Source: Duganella zoogloeoides (lineage in GTDB: Bacteria; Pseudomonadota; Gammaproteobacteria; Burkholderiales; Burkholderiaceae_D). From it: a stretch of DNA of 64,000 bases. Below are positions 1 through 8,192 of this stretch, in pieces. The first letter of the stretch is position 1. Each line of letters starts with the position of its first letter. The translations under genes and the position numbers were made by a program. The notes beneath the pieces are model-generated. The model did not search any database. It was not told the origin of the DNA and was given only the letters and a program-made list of their open reading frames with translations. Location of the stretch: the NCBI RefSeq assembly GCF_034479515.1, contig NZ_CP140152.1, forward strand, positions 1,550,001 through 1,614,000. Direction: 5' to 3'.

Positions 1-185
1 CGTGCTTCTTCGGAATCGAATTCATGCGCCGTGCCTTTTTGGTGCGCGGCCTGTCCGCCCTTGCTGGCGATGCTGCGTTGGGTGGCCTGGTCCATGGCGG
101 CGAAGCCGCGCTTGGCCGGGGTTTTGGGTTGGGTCTGGTCTTCCCCATCCTTGCTTGCTGCATTGCGTTGATTGCTGCTTGCCAT
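1..185 (-). CDS. KGG-repeat stress-type protein, 3' end outside window
   Basis: Reading leftwards from an ATG at 185, 61 codons are visible before the window edge, so the C-terminus is missing. The protein is small, hydrophilic and glycine/alanine/glutamine rich. It carries the signature of the KGG (stress-induced, GsiB-like) family: GFAAMDQATQRSIASKGG, then QAAHQKGTAHEFDSEEAR. The family is known from desiccation and general-stress proteins with short repeated KGG units; a biochemical role is not established. The start is secured by an AGGAGG ribosome site five bases upstream. A sigma-E-like promoter lies about 60 bp further upstream. Family call is firm; function is inferred only from the family. 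Confidence 0.85.
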   Translation of the reverse strand, partial: MASSNQRNAASKDGEDQTQPKTPAKRGFAAMDQATQRSIASKGGQAAHQKGTAHEFDSEEA

Positions 186-241
186 TGCTGCCTCCTGGGT
201 TGTGGTCGGGTTGCGAACAGCCAAAGCCGCTGCTCTGCATG

Positions 242-269
242 TTAGAGGTGCAAGGTTGATGAAAGTTCC
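242..269 (-). promoter_or_regulatory. sigma-E (ECF)-like promoter for the KGG gene
   Basis: On the minus strand GGAACTT (263-269) is followed after exactly 16 bases by TCTAA (242-246). This matches the RpoE-type consensus of GGAACTT, a 16-base spacer and TCTGA or TCAAA. Transcription would begin near 235 and leave a leader of about 50 nt before the ATG at 185. Envelope- or extracytoplasmic-stress control of the KGG gene is inferred. Confidence 0.55.
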
Positions 270-410
270 ACGTCATTTGCGATGCGATCGACGTGGTGTT
301 TGACGGTGCGCCAACGGCGCGCGGGCCGCAGTTTTACTGCAATGGCCGCGCCGTGCGACAATACCGGCCTCGTTATTCTCTTGTTGTTATTGAAATTGAC
401 TGCGGCGGCC

Positions 411-1280
411 ATGACCAACCCTGAATACATCCTCACTCTTTCTTGCCTCGACCAGCGCGGCATCGTGCACCGCGTGTCCGGTTTCCTGGCCGATCACGGT
501 TGCAACATCATCGACTCCGCCCAGTTTGGCGACAGCGAATCGCGGCTGTTTTTCATGCGCGTGCATTTTGCGCTGGAAGACGGCGGCGTCAACGACGAGC
601 TGCTGCGCGCCGACTTTGCGCTGCTCGCAGCCGGCATGCAGCTGGACTGGGAACTGCGCGACGCACACTACAAGCCGCGCGTGCTGCTGATGGTGTCGAA
701 AATCGGCCATTGCCTGAACGACTTGCTGTTCCGTTACAAGAGCGGTTTGCTGCCGGTCGAGATTCCGGCCATCGTTTCGAACCACATGGATTTCTACCAG
801 CTGGCAGCGAGCTACAATATTCCGTTCCACCACCTGCCACTGGCCGCTGGTGCGCCGGAATCGGCCAAGCTGGCGCAGGAAGCGCGCGTGCAGGACCTGA
901 TGCAGCACCACCAGATCGACCTCGTGGTCCTGGCGCGCTACATGCAGATCCTGTCGCCGGGCATGTGCGCCGCGCTCAAGGGCAAGGCCATCAATATCCA
1001 CCATTCGTTCCTGCCCAGCTTCAAGGGCGCCAAGCCGTATGCCCAGGCGCACCATCGCGGCGTCAAGCTGATCGGCGCCACCGCGCACTTCGTCACCGGC
1101 GACCTCGATGAAGGCCCGATCATCGAGCAGGACGTCGAACGCGTCGATCATTCGATGGATGCCGAGACGCTGTCGGCCATCGGCCGCGACGTCGAATGCG
1201 TGGTGCTGGCGCGCGCTGTGAAATGGTTTGTCGAACACCGCATCTTGCAGAACGGCGACAAGACTGTCGTCTTCAAATAA
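411..1280 (+). CDS. purU: Formyltetrahydrofolate deformylase PurU
   Basis: A 289-residue cytosolic enzyme that hydrolyses 10-formyl-tetrahydrofolate to formate and tetrahydrofolate, balancing one-carbon pools and supplying formate for purine synthesis. Residues about 5-85 form the N-terminal ACT domain (ILTLSCLDQRGIVHRVSGFL). Residues about 90-289 form the formyltransferase fold, with the catalytic Asn and His in INIHHSFLPSFKGAKPY and the Asp in the DLDEGPIIEQD region. Length is normal for the family. The ATG at 411 gives the canonical N-terminus; the frame stays open upstream to 282 but that extension does not look like PurU. yaeQ follows after 17 bp in the same direction, so the two are probably co-transcribed. 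Confidence 0.95.
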   Translation: MTNPEYILTLSCLDQRGIVHRVSGFLADHGCNIIDSAQFGDSESRLFFMRVHFALEDGGVNDELLRADFALLAAGMQLDWELRDAHYKPRVLLMVSKIGHCLNDLLFRYKSGLLPVEIPAIVSNHMDFYQLAASYNIPFHHLPLAAGAPESAKLAQEARVQDLMQHHQIDLVVLARYMQILSPGMCAALKGKAINIHHSFLPSFKGAKPYAQAHHRGVKLIGATAHFVTGDLDEGPIIEQDVERVDHSMDAETLSAIGRDVECVVLARAVKWFVEHRILQNGDKTVVFK

Positions 1281-1297
1281 TTTACAGAGAAATACCA

Positions 1298-1840
1298 ATG
1301 GCACTCAAAGCAACAATCTACAAAGCCGAGTTATCGATTGCGGACATGGACCGCAATTACTACGGCACCCACGCGCTCACCCTGGCCAAGCATCCGTCCG
1401 AAACCGACGAGCGCGTGATGGTACGGCTGCTGGCCTTTGCCATCCACGCCAGCGATTCGCTCACGTTCACCAAGGGGCTGTTCGACGTCGACGAGCCGGA
1501 CCTGTGGCAGAAGGACCTGACCGGCGCCATCGAGCTGTGGATCAATGTCGGCCAGCCCGACGAAAAAATCATGCTCAAGGCCAGCGGACGCTCGAACCAG
1601 GTGGTGGTGTACAGCTACGCGGCCACCAGCAATATCTGGTGGAAGGGCATCGCCAACAAGGTCGAACGCTGCAAGAACCTGACCGTGATCGACCTGCCGT
1701 CGGAAGCGACCGAGCAACTGGCGCTGATGGCCCAGCGCACCATGCAACTGCAATGCACGATCCAGGACGGCCAGATCTGGCTGACCGACGGCGTCACCAC
1801 CATCGAATTCCCGCGCGAAACGCTCAAGGAAGCGCGCTAA
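1298..1840 (+). CDS. yaeQ: YaeQ family protein
   Basis: A 180-residue protein matching YaeQ along its full length, beginning MALKATIYKAELSIADMDRN and containing the conserved HPSETDERVMVRLLAFA block. YaeQ has a PD-(D/E)XK nuclease-like fold in solved structures. Its cellular role is unclear; older work linked it to suppression of rfaH phenotypes. It starts 17 bp after purU with an AGAGAAA-type ribosome site. There is no signal peptide or membrane segment. Family identity is secure; a nuclease activity here is not demonstrated by the sequence. Confidence 0.9.
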   Translation: MALKATIYKAELSIADMDRNYYGTHALTLAKHPSETDERVMVRLLAFAIHASDSLTFTKGLFDVDEPDLWQKDLTGAIELWINVGQPDEKIMLKASGRSNQVVVYSYAATSNIWWKGIANKVERCKNLTVIDLPSEATEQLALMAQRTMQLQCTIQDGQIWLTDGVTTIEFPRETLKEAR

Positions 1841-1928
1841 CCATCTGCTCTCACGCGGTTTGATCCATCGCAAACCGCGTGCATTTCACCGGCGATCTGG
1901 GCCGGTCATGCCAGTGCTACATTTGGCC

Positions 1929-2951
1929 ATGACCAGCCAGGCCGACACCGTCTATAAACAACTGTTCTCGCATCCCGAGATCTTGCGCGAGCTGCTGACC
2001 GGCTTTCTGGAAGCGGACTGGGCAGCGTCGCTGGGCGTGGGCGCGTTCGAGCGGGTCAATGCCAGCTATGCCAGCGAGCGTGGCAAGGCGCGCCACGACG
2101 ACATGGTGTGGCGCGTCAATGTCGGCGGCGAATGGGTGTACGTGTACATCCTGCTCGAGTTCCAGGCGCGCTCCGAACATTGGATGGCGCTGCGCATGCA
2201 GGTGTATATCGGCCTGCTGTACCAGGACCTGTTGCGCCAGCGGCGCCTGAGCCGGGGGCGCAAGTTGCCGCCGGTATTGCCGGTGGTGCTCTACAGCGGC
2301 CGCCAGCCTTGGCGCGCCGCGACTGAACTGGCCGAGCTGTCGCTGCCGCCACCGCACGGACTGGAGGCGTATCAGCCGAAGCAAAAATACCTGCTGGTCG
2401 AACAGCGCTGGAACCAATCGGTGGATGTACACTCTAATGTGCTGGCAATCGTGTTTAAGCTGCTGCGCGCGCAGAGCGATGCCGAGTTGCGTGCGGCGCT
2501 GAAACTGTTTGCCGAGCGGGTGAGGGCGCCGGATTTGCAGCCGGCCCGTGAAAGTTTGTTGCGCTGGCTGCAAACGACCTTGCGGCTTGAGTTCAGTGAG
2601 CTCAATGTAAATATGGAGGAAAAAATGGGTATCTTGTTCGATCAACGGTTCAAGCGCTATGAAGATTTGCTGGAGTACGAGGCGATCGAAAAGGGGCGCA
2701 AGAAGGGGATTTTGGAGGGACGGCAAGAGGGACGGCAAGAGGGGCTGCAACAAGGCTTGCAACAAGGGTTACAACAAGGCTTACGTGAGGTTTTGCAAGA
2801 CATTCTCCAACCCGGTGATCAGGGCAATCAGAGCCAGCTGCAATCCCACATAGCCGAAAAAATCAACGCCGCCAACCCCGACCAGCTGCGCGAGTGGATC
2901 AAGTCCCTCGCGCGCGGCGCCAACCCGCGCCAGCTGTTTGGCGCGGACTGA
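1929..2951 (+). CDS. Rpn-type recombination-promoting nuclease (PD-(D/E)XK)
   Basis: A 340-residue member of the Rpn/Transposase_31 family, which includes E. coli RpnA-like DNA endonucleases that promote RecA-independent recombination. The nuclease core is near the N-terminus: DTVYKQLFSHPEILRELLTG, a conserved D in HDDMVWRV, then LLEFQARSEHWMALRMQVY with the E-x-Q element. A DUF4351-like tail (QLREWIKSLARGANPRQLFG) ends the protein. Between them, six 12-bp repeats (2715-2786) encode an EGRQ/QGLQ linker typical of this family. The ATG at 1929 is preferred by homology; an in-frame ATG at 1908 is possible and neither has a strong ribosome site. It converges on the next gene with a 12-bp gap. No terminal inverted repeats are seen, so it is not an insertion sequence. 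Confidence 0.85.
   Translation: MTSQADTVYKQLFSHPEILRELLTGFLEADWAASLGVGAFERVNASYASERGKARHDDMVWRVNVGGEWVYVYILLEFQARSEHWMALRMQVYIGLLYQDLLRQRRLSRGRKLPPVLPVVLYSGRQPWRAATELAELSLPPPHGLEAYQPKQKYLLVEQRWNQSVDVHSNVLAIVFKLLRAQSDAELRAALKLFAERVRAPDLQPARESLLRWLQTTLRLEFSELNVNMEEKMGILFDQRFKRYEDLLEYEAIEKGRKKGILEGRQEGRQEGLQQGLQQGLQQGLREVLQDILQPGDQGNQSQLQSHIAEKINAANPDQLREWIKSLARGANPRQLFGAD
2715..2786 (+). repeat. Six in-frame 12-bp repeats in the Rpn-type gene
   Basis: Six consecutive 12-bp units (GAGGGACGGCAA twice, GAGGGGCTGCAA, CAAGGCTTGCAA, CAAGGGTTACAA, CAAGGCTTACGT) encode the tetrapeptides EGRQ, EGRQ, EGLQ, QGLQ, QGLQ and QGLR. Because each unit is four codons, gain or loss of copies would keep the frame and only change the length of the Gln/Gly linker between the nuclease core and the C-terminal domain. 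Confidence 0.9.
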
Positions 2952-2963
2952 CCATGGCTTGTT

Positions 2964-3752
2964 TTACCGAGGTGCCGCACCCAGGCGTTTCACGTTGCCC
3001 GACCCCACGATGCTTTTGCTGAGCTTGGGATCGCCGTAGTAAGCAACGTCGCCCGAACCCGCCAGGCTTACCGACAGCGTGTTGGTTGCCCACACCGTGG
3101 CTTCGCCCGAGCCGCCGATGCTGACGCTGGCCGTGCGGGCGGCCAGGTTGCCGGCCTGGACGTCGCCCGAGCCGCCGATCGACACTTGAACGCGCTCGGC
3201 CTTGCCGCTCGTTTCCACGCTGCCGCTGCCGCCCAGCGATACGGTCACTGCTTCCGCCGCCAGTTGGCGCGCGATCAGCGAGCCCGAGCCGCCGATGTCG
3301 AACCGCAAGGTCTCGCCGCGCAAATTGTCAGCACGCACCGCCCCGGAGCCGGCCACCGACACCCGGTCCAGCGCGCGTGCCTGCACGATGATCTTCATGG
3401 TTCTGGTTGACAGTGACAGGCCCTTGCGCACCGGGCGGATGCGCAGCGTGCCTTTCTCCACCACCGTTTCCAGCAGTGCTTGCAGGTTGTCGTCGGTCTC
3501 CACGGTGACGCTTTCGGTATTGCCGAGTCGGACTTCGACATCACCGCTGACGCTGCTTGCCAGCGCGCTGAAATGGCCGAGTTCGCGGCTCTGGGTGGTG
3601 ATCTTGCCGCTGCCCTGGACCCGCTCGCTGCTCCAGCCGTCCATCAGGCCTGCATGGGCAACGCCGGCCGGAGCGGCCAGCGCCAGCAATCCGGCGGCGA
3701 TCAACATTGTGCGAAAGGCGGGCAGGGTGCGGCGCAAGACAGGGTAGGACAT
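2964..3752 (-). CDS. Secreted DUF2807 (GIN domain) protein
   Basis: A 262-residue exported protein. Residues 1 to about 34 form a signal peptide ending in VAHA. The mature part has repeated beta-helix-like strands with the recurrent GGSG or AGSG turns characteristic of the putative auto-transporter adhesin head GIN domain (DUF2807), for example SIGGSGDVQAGN and SLAGSGDVAYYG. The family is thought to be envelope-associated; no enzymatic role is known. The ATG at 3752 is backed by a GGAGAA ribosome site. The gene is convergent with the Rpn-type gene and appears monocistronic. Confidence 0.85.
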   Translation of the reverse strand: MSYPVLRRTLPAFRTMLIAAGLLALAAPAGVAHAGLMDGWSSERVQGSGKITTQSRELGHFSALASSVSGDVEVRLGNTESVTVETDDNLQALLETVVEKGTLRIRPVRKGLSLSTRTMKIIVQARALDRVSVAGSGAVRADNLRGETLRFDIGGSGSLIARQLAAEAVTVSLGGSGSVETSGKAERVQVSIGGSGDVQAGNLAARTASVSIGGSGEATVWATNTLSVSLAGSGDVAYYGDPKLSKSIVGSGNVKRLGAAPR

Positions 3753-3937
3753 GGTGTTCTCCGGTAGGGATGGTATGGAAGCGATAGTAACGATGCGCCA
3801 CGAAACACGACAGCGCCTTGCGACAGACCGCATTCCCGGCGCCCTGAAATGCAGCTTGCCGCGACCGGAGGCAGGCACCTGGACGGCGCCATGAGGTATC
3901 ATGCGGCTTTTACGCCCGACCACGCCGCACCACTACC

Positions 3938-4582
3938 ATGCTCATCATCACTATCAAACAAGGCAAGGAAAAATCCTTGCTGGCCGGCGACCCCTGGATT
4001 TATCCCACCGCGATCGACAAGGTCGATGGCAAGCCGCAGGAAAAAATGAAACCCGGCTCCACCGCCATCGTCCAGAGTTCGTCGCGCCAGTTCATCGGCC
4101 GCGCGGCCTATAACTCCAAGTCGCAAATCCGCGCCCGCATGTGGAGCTACAAGGAAGACGAGCCGGTCGATCACGCCATGATGAAGCGCCGCGTCAAGGC
4201 CGCCATCGCCAAGCGCGCCGACAGCGTGCGCGCCGCCCATCCACAGGCGCTGGTGCCGGTCGTGCTGGGCGAAGAAGACGGCCTGTCCGGCCTGATCGTG
4301 CACAGCTGGGGCGGCGTGCAGGGTTACCTGATCTGCCAGTTCCAGTCGGGCGGCGTCGATGCCTGGAAAGTGCCGATCGTCCAGGCCCTGCTGGCCGAAA
4401 CCGGCTGTCCCAATGTTTATGAGCGTTGCGACGAGCTGATCCGCAAAGGCGAAGGCTTGCCGCTGATCCAGCGCGAACTGGCCGGCGAAGCGCCGCCGGA
4501 CCACGTGCTGGTGGTCGATGGCAAGGAACGCTACAGCATGGACTTGCGGACCGGCTTCCGCTACCCGAAGCTGCGCAGCTAA
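3938..4582 (+). pseudogene. Truncated RlmI-like 23S rRNA methyltransferase, catalytic domain missing
   Basis: The 214 residues match the N-terminal half of RlmI-type 23S rRNA m5C methyltransferases, which are normally about 395 residues. A PUA-type RNA-binding domain (residues about 1-75, with SSSRQFIGRAAYNSKSQIRA) is followed by the linking domain (VHSWGGVQGYLICQFQSGG). The frame then ends at RTGFRYPKLRS where the family normally enters the SAM-binding Rossmann domain, so SAM and catalytic motifs are absent. A degenerate 8-bp tandem repeat covers the stop codon. No continuation of the methyltransferase domain is found downstream before the next gene at 4644. It is probably a decayed paralogue, although a retained RNA-binding fragment cannot be excluded. 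Confidence 0.75.
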
Positions 4583-4616
4583 CCAGCTAACCAGCTAACC
4601 AGCCGACCGGCCGACC
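4577..4616. repeat. Degenerate 8-bp tandem repeat over the truncated gene's stop codon
   Basis: AGCTAACC occurs three times in succession (4577-4600), followed by two diverged units, AGCCGACC and GGCCGACC. It covers the stop codon (4580-4582) of the truncated RlmI-like gene and fills much of the gap before the cytochrome gene. Slippage across such a repeat could have accompanied the truncation; that is an inference. Confidence 0.8.
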
Positions 4617-4643
4617 AGCGGCTAACCGGCCATCTGCCGCCGA

Positions 4644-5930
4644 TCACTGGTCGAGCGGCACCGCCCGGTAGCGATTGATTTCGTTGGCCGTGACAGGCGC
4701 TGCATTATTGCCCCAGGCGCTGCGCAGGTACGACACCAGTTGCGCCACCTCGATATCGGTCAGCACATGGCCGAACGGCGGCATGCCGTACGGACGCGGA
4801 TTGCCTGCCGTCGCCGGCGCGAAGCCGCCGTTGAGCACGATGCGGATGGCGTTGACCGCCGGCGCCTGGCCGAGCGCGCGATTGCCCGCCAGTGGCGGAT
4901 AATGCGGCGCCTGTCCGCCGCCATTTTCTCCATGACATTCCACGCAGTGTTGCCGATACAGCCTGGCGCCGGCGGCCAGGAAGGCGTCCGCTTGCGGATT
5001 CGCGTCACGCCGGTAGGGCGCGGCCGGCGCGGCGGCGGGCAGGCTGCGCAGGTAATGCGCGATGGCGTTCACGTCGGCGTCGTTCAGATGCTGCAGGCTG
5101 GCGCGCACCACCTCGGCCATCGGGCCGGAGGCGGTTGCCTGCGGCGCCACGCCGGTTTTCAGGAAGGCCGCCAGGTCGTCCTGCGACCAGGCCGGCTTGC
5201 CTGAACCCGCCCCGAAGGTCAGTTCCGGCGCATACCAGCCAGGCCCATCGAGCATGCCCCCCGACAAGCTTGCACCTTCCGCCCCGAGGCCGTTGCGCGG
5301 GCTGTGGCAGGCGCTGCAATGCCCCAGTCCCTGCACCAGGTAGGCGCCCCGGTTCCAGTCCAGCGATTGCGCCGTATCGACGCGGTACACGCCGGGCCGG
5401 AAGTACAGCGTGCGCCATGCCGCCAAGGCCCATTGCTGGTTGTACGGAAAACGCAAGCTGTGCGGCGCGCTTCGCTGGCGCACCGCAGGCACCGAGCGCA
5501 TCCAGGCGTACAGCGCATCGGCATCGTCGCGCGTGAGGTGGGTGTAGCTGGTGTAGGGAAAGGCGGGATACAGCAGGCGGCCATCCTTGCCTTTGCCATG
5601 ATGCAGTGCGCGCCAAAAATCGTCGGCGCTCCAGTTGCCGATGCCGGTGGCGACGTCGGGCGTGATATTGGGCGTGACGATGTCGCCGAAGGCGGTGCGA
5701 ATGACGCGCCCGCCGGCGTACTGCGCGCCGCCGCGCACCGTGTGGCAGGCCATGCAGTCGCCGGCCCGGGCCAGGTAGGCGCCGCGGGCGATGCGTTGCG
5801 CCGGCGCCAGGTCTGCGGTGGCAGCGGGTGGCGGCCCGGAATCGTCAGCTGGCGTCCACAGCCAGGCTGCAAGGATCAGTGCTACCACTGTGATCAGCAG
5901 GCCAACCACGGCATACAGGGTCTTTTTCAT
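4644..5930 (-). CDS. Membrane-anchored triheme c-type cytochrome
   Basis: A 428-residue protein with an N-terminal membrane anchor (residues about 5-25) and three heme c sites: CMACH near residue 58, CSACH near 204 and CVECH near 328. The arrangement of three cytochrome c domains resembles the cytochrome subunit of alcohol, aldehyde or gluconate dehydrogenases (AdhB-like), which passes electrons from a periplasmic dehydrogenase to quinone or a terminal oxidase. No dehydrogenase gene is adjacent, so its electron donor is unknown. It is the last gene of a minus-strand cluster with the diheme cytochrome at 6027-6758 and a 31-codon frame between. The ATG at 5930 follows an AAAGG site. Confidence 0.88.
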   Translation of the reverse strand: MKKTLYAVVGLLITVVALILAAWLWTPADDSGPPPAATADLAPAQRIARGAYLARAGDCMACHTVRGGAQYAGGRVIRTAFGDIVTPNITPDVATGIGNWSADDFWRALHHGKGKDGRLLYPAFPYTSYTHLTRDDADALYAWMRSVPAVRQRSAPHSLRFPYNQQWALAAWRTLYFRPGVYRVDTAQSLDWNRGAYLVQGLGHCSACHSPRNGLGAEGASLSGGMLDGPGWYAPELTFGAGSGKPAWSQDDLAAFLKTGVAPQATASGPMAEVVRASLQHLNDADVNAIAHYLRSLPAAAPAAPYRRDANPQADAFLAAGARLYRQHCVECHGENGGGQAPHYPPLAGNRALGQAPAVNAIRIVLNGGFAPATAGNPRPYGMPPFGHVLTDIEVAQLVSYLRSAWGNNAAPVTANEINRYRAVPLDQ

Positions 5931-5934
5931 GGCG

Positions 5935-6030
5935 CTACCTTTTCAGCCAGGCGGCAACAAGGCAGGGCACGGGCCTACATGCCGGCAGCAACGCCATCAA
6001 TGCCATCAACGCAGGCAAGGCTGTCCTCAT
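5935..6030 (-). CDS. Possible 31-residue coupled peptide between two cytochrome genes
   Basis: A frame of 31 codons starts at an ATG that overlaps the upstream cytochrome's stop codon as ATGA (6027-6030) and ends 4 bp before the ATG of the triheme cytochrome. The peptide is hydrophobic (MRTALPALMALMALLPACR) and contains a lipobox-like LLPAC, so it could be a tiny membrane or lipoprotein peptide. It could equally be only a translational bridge between the two cytochromes. There is no homology that I recognise. The tight spacing on both sides is the only positive evidence. Confidence 0.4.
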   Translation of the reverse strand: MRTALPALMALMALLPACRPVPCLVAAWLKR

Positions 6031-6758
6031 GGCGCCGCCTTCCCGGCCATTGCGCCACAGGGCAGGGGCAGCGGCGCAGGCAAGGACCCGGCAGCGGCAG
6101 GCCGCGCAGCCGGATCGGGTGCCTGAAGGCTGAGCCAGCTCGATAACGCCGCCACATCGTCGCCCGCCAGGCGGCCGGCGATGTCGGCCATGCAGTCGGG
6201 TGCGGCGGCGCGGCGGGTGCCGCTGCGCCAGGCGCCGAACTGGGCGTTGATGTAATCGCTGGGCAGGCCCAGCAGTCCCGGAATCGCTGGCGCCACGCCA
6301 CCCAGCGCCGCGCCATGGCAGCTCACGCAGGCGGGAATCTTGCGCGCCGCATCGCCATGCAGCACCAGTTGCCGGCCGCGTGCCAGCGCAGCGGCGCCAG
6401 CGTTGGCGCCGCTGCCCGGGGTGGCCGGTGGATAGGCCGGGTGCAGGGCGGCGAAAAAGTCGGCGATCTCGCGCAGGTAGTCGTCGGACAGCTGCGCGAC
6501 CATATAGGTCATCATCGGATAATTGCGGCGGCCGTCGCGAAAGTTCAGCAGCTGGTTGTACAGGTAACCGGCCGGCTTGCCGGCGATGCGCGGAAAATAT
6601 GCGTCGCGGCGCTCCTCGACGGCGTGGCAGGCGATGCACGCGGCCACGCGCTGTTGCAAGGTATCAGGTGGCGCTGCCGCTGCGGTCGTGGTCAGGCACA
6701 GACTGGCGCTGCCAGCAATCAAGCGCATCAAGCGCATCGGCGCACGGGTATCGGTCAC
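6027..6758 (-). CDS. Periplasmic diheme cytochrome c (c4-like)
   Basis: A 243-residue exported cytochrome with a signal peptide (residues about 1-30, cut near TTTAAAA) and two heme c sites, CIACH near residue 40 and CVSCH near 144. The half-duplicated layout and motifs such as YLYNQLLNFRDGRRNYPMM resemble cytochrome c4, a periplasmic electron carrier to terminal oxidases. It is the first gene of the minus-strand cytochrome cluster and its stop overlaps the next start as ATGA. Together with the triheme cytochrome it probably forms a periplasmic electron-transfer relay; the donor enzyme is not in this window. Confidence 0.88.
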   Translation of the reverse strand: MTDTRAPMRLMRLIAGSASLCLTTTAAAAPPDTLQQRVAACIACHAVEERRDAYFPRIAGKPAGYLYNQLLNFRDGRRNYPMMTYMVAQLSDDYLREIADFFAALHPAYPPATPGSGANAGAAALARGRQLVLHGDAARKIPACVSCHGAALGGVAPAIPGLLGLPSDYINAQFGAWRSGTRRAAAPDCMADIAGRLAGDDVAALSSWLSLQAPDPAARPAAAGSLPAPLPLPCGAMAGKAAP

Positions 6759-6844
6759 CGGTCTCCTCCTGGTGGAAAGCCTTCGAACGAGGCTGTCGGG
6801 TCAGGATATACCGATGTTGCTAAAAGATATAGTGGACAGAATGC

Positions 6845-7534
6845 CTAAGCGGCGGGAATTGCCGGCTTCGGCGGGCGTGGCAGCTTGACGCCCTTCATGG
6901 GCTTGAGCTGGCCGCCGGTAGCGAGCCACTGGCGATACACGCGCAACGCCACCTGGGCGTCGTCGGCCGCGTACAACAATTGGCTGCTGGAGAGGCGCGG
7001 CAGGGACCAGTTGGTCGTGGAGATTTTTTTCGATTTTTGCAGCTTCAGGCCGAAGAACTTGGCCACGGCGGTCTTGGCGCCCAGGTCGTTGCGCTGACCC
7101 GGAGTGCGCAGCGCCACCGACAGGTCCACCACGCCGCCGGCGCGGATGGCCAACTTGGCGTGCAGCCGCTTGACGTCGTCGGACAGGCCAAAACCCACCT
7201 TGAGCGGCGCGGCCGGTTCCAGGATCGCCTGCAGGATCGCCAGCGTAGCGTCGTCGATGTGGCTGCCCACCTGGAACAGGTAGGCCTTGGTATCGGTGGC
7301 AAACTGGATCAGGTGCGGCCCGGTGGACACTTCGCCCTTGGTAAACGTGGGTTTCGATTCGGTATCGAAGCCGATCGCGTCGCAGGCGAGCAGGGCGTCG
7401 CGTGCTGCCAGCGCCTGCTCCGGTGTTTTTACCAGCAGTACGTCATCAAGCAACAAGCCTGTGTACGGCGGCAATTGTTCCTCCGCCGCAGGGGCGGCGG
7501 AGGGCACACGCGGTGCGCGGGGCGAAACGTCCAA
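6845..7534 (-). CDS. RNase D-like 3'-5' exonuclease (DEDDy domain)
   Basis: A 229-residue protein consisting of one DEDDy exonuclease domain. The metal ligands are visible as D and E in IGFDTESKP, the third Asp in GFGLSDDVKRL, and the Tyr/Asp pair in LLYAADDAQVALRVY. It lacks the HRDC domains of full RNase D, so it is a stand-alone 3'-5' exonuclease of RNA or DNA. The start taken is a TTG at 7534 with an AAGG site; a later start is possible because the first 25 residues are not conserved-looking. It lies 20 bp after the ProQ-like gene, which suggests a shared transcript and perhaps a joint role in RNA metabolism. Confidence 0.85.
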   Translation of the reverse strand: MDVSPRAPRVPSAAPAAEEQLPPYTGLLLDDVLLVKTPEQALAARDALLACDAIGFDTESKPTFTKGEVSTGPHLIQFATDTKAYLFQVGSHIDDATLAILQAILEPAAPLKVGFGLSDDVKRLHAKLAIRAGGVVDLSVALRTPGQRNDLGAKTAVAKFFGLKLQKSKKISTTNWSLPRLSSSQLLYAADDAQVALRVYRQWLATGGQLKPMKGVKLPRPPKPAIPAA

Positions 7535-7554
7535 GAAATGAACCTTACTTTCGC

Positions 7555-8037
7555 TTACTTGCGCGAGAATTTCGCGGTCAGCTGGTTGAGCTTGTCAACG
7601 CGGACACGGGCGGCTTCTTCGGCAGCGGCGGCTTCGCGCTCGGCCTTCTTGCGGTCGGCTTCTTTCTTGAAGCGTTCCTGCAAGACCTGGGTAGCATGGG
7701 CGCGGTGGGTGTCGGTGACTTCGGCGCCGGGAGTGCCGTCGAGGTCGTGACGTACCTTGGCTTTTTCCATGACCTTCAGGTAGCGCAGCGAGCCGGTGTG
7801 GATGCCGAGCGCAGTCCGCATGATTTTGCGGTTCAGGTCGGGCATGACCGCCAGGATCTGCTTGTCGATGCCGATGGACAGCGGCAAAAAGTCGCGGAAA
7901 GCGGGGAATTGGGTTTGCAGTTGCTTGAGCAAGCTGCGCGGAGTCATGGCAACAGCGGCGACAGCGACGGCTTCGGCGGCCGGAGTAGCAGCGTCCGCTT
8001 CGGTGGCCGCAGTTGGAGTGGTAAGGCTAGTGTTCAT
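7555..8037 (-). CDS. ProQ/FinO family RNA chaperone
   Basis: A 160-residue protein with a compact ProQ/FinO domain at residues about 32-110 (LLKQLQTQFPAFRDFLPLSI, then LNRKIMRTALGIHTGSLRYL). It is flanked by an alanine-rich N-terminus and a basic, charged C-terminal helix (ERFKKEADRKKAEREAAAA). Family members bind structured small RNAs and mRNA 3' ends and act in post-transcriptional regulation. The ATG at 8037 is chosen; an in-frame TTG at 8046 is possible. The next gene in the same direction is an RNase D-like exonuclease 20 bp away. Confidence 0.88.
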   Translation of the reverse strand: MNTSLTTPTAATEADAATPAAEAVAVAAVAMTPRSLLKQLQTQFPAFRDFLPLSIGIDKQILAVMPDLNRKIMRTALGIHTGSLRYLKVMEKAKVRHDLDGTPGAEVTDTHRAHATQVLQERFKKEADRKKAEREAAAAEEAARVRVDKLNQLTAKFSRK

Positions 8038-8192
8038 CGACTTCAAAGGTTAAGCAACAAGCGCCATCGTATCATGCGGCCCTGCGGAATGCAGTGCCTT
8101 TTCGACCAGCGTGACACTTTGACTAGCAGGTTGAGGGGGAAGGATCGCGGCGGCGAGGTGCGTTCGACGCCAAAAATGTGTATAATGTCCGA

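Noticed and set aside
1929..2951. Rpn-type gene considered as an insertion sequence
   Set aside because: No terminal inverted repeats or target-site duplication, and the protein is a PD-(D/E)XK nuclease of the Rpn family, not a DDE transposase.
4577..4616. Repeat array considered as a CRISPR
   Set aside because: Units are 8 bp with no spacers and there are no cas genes.
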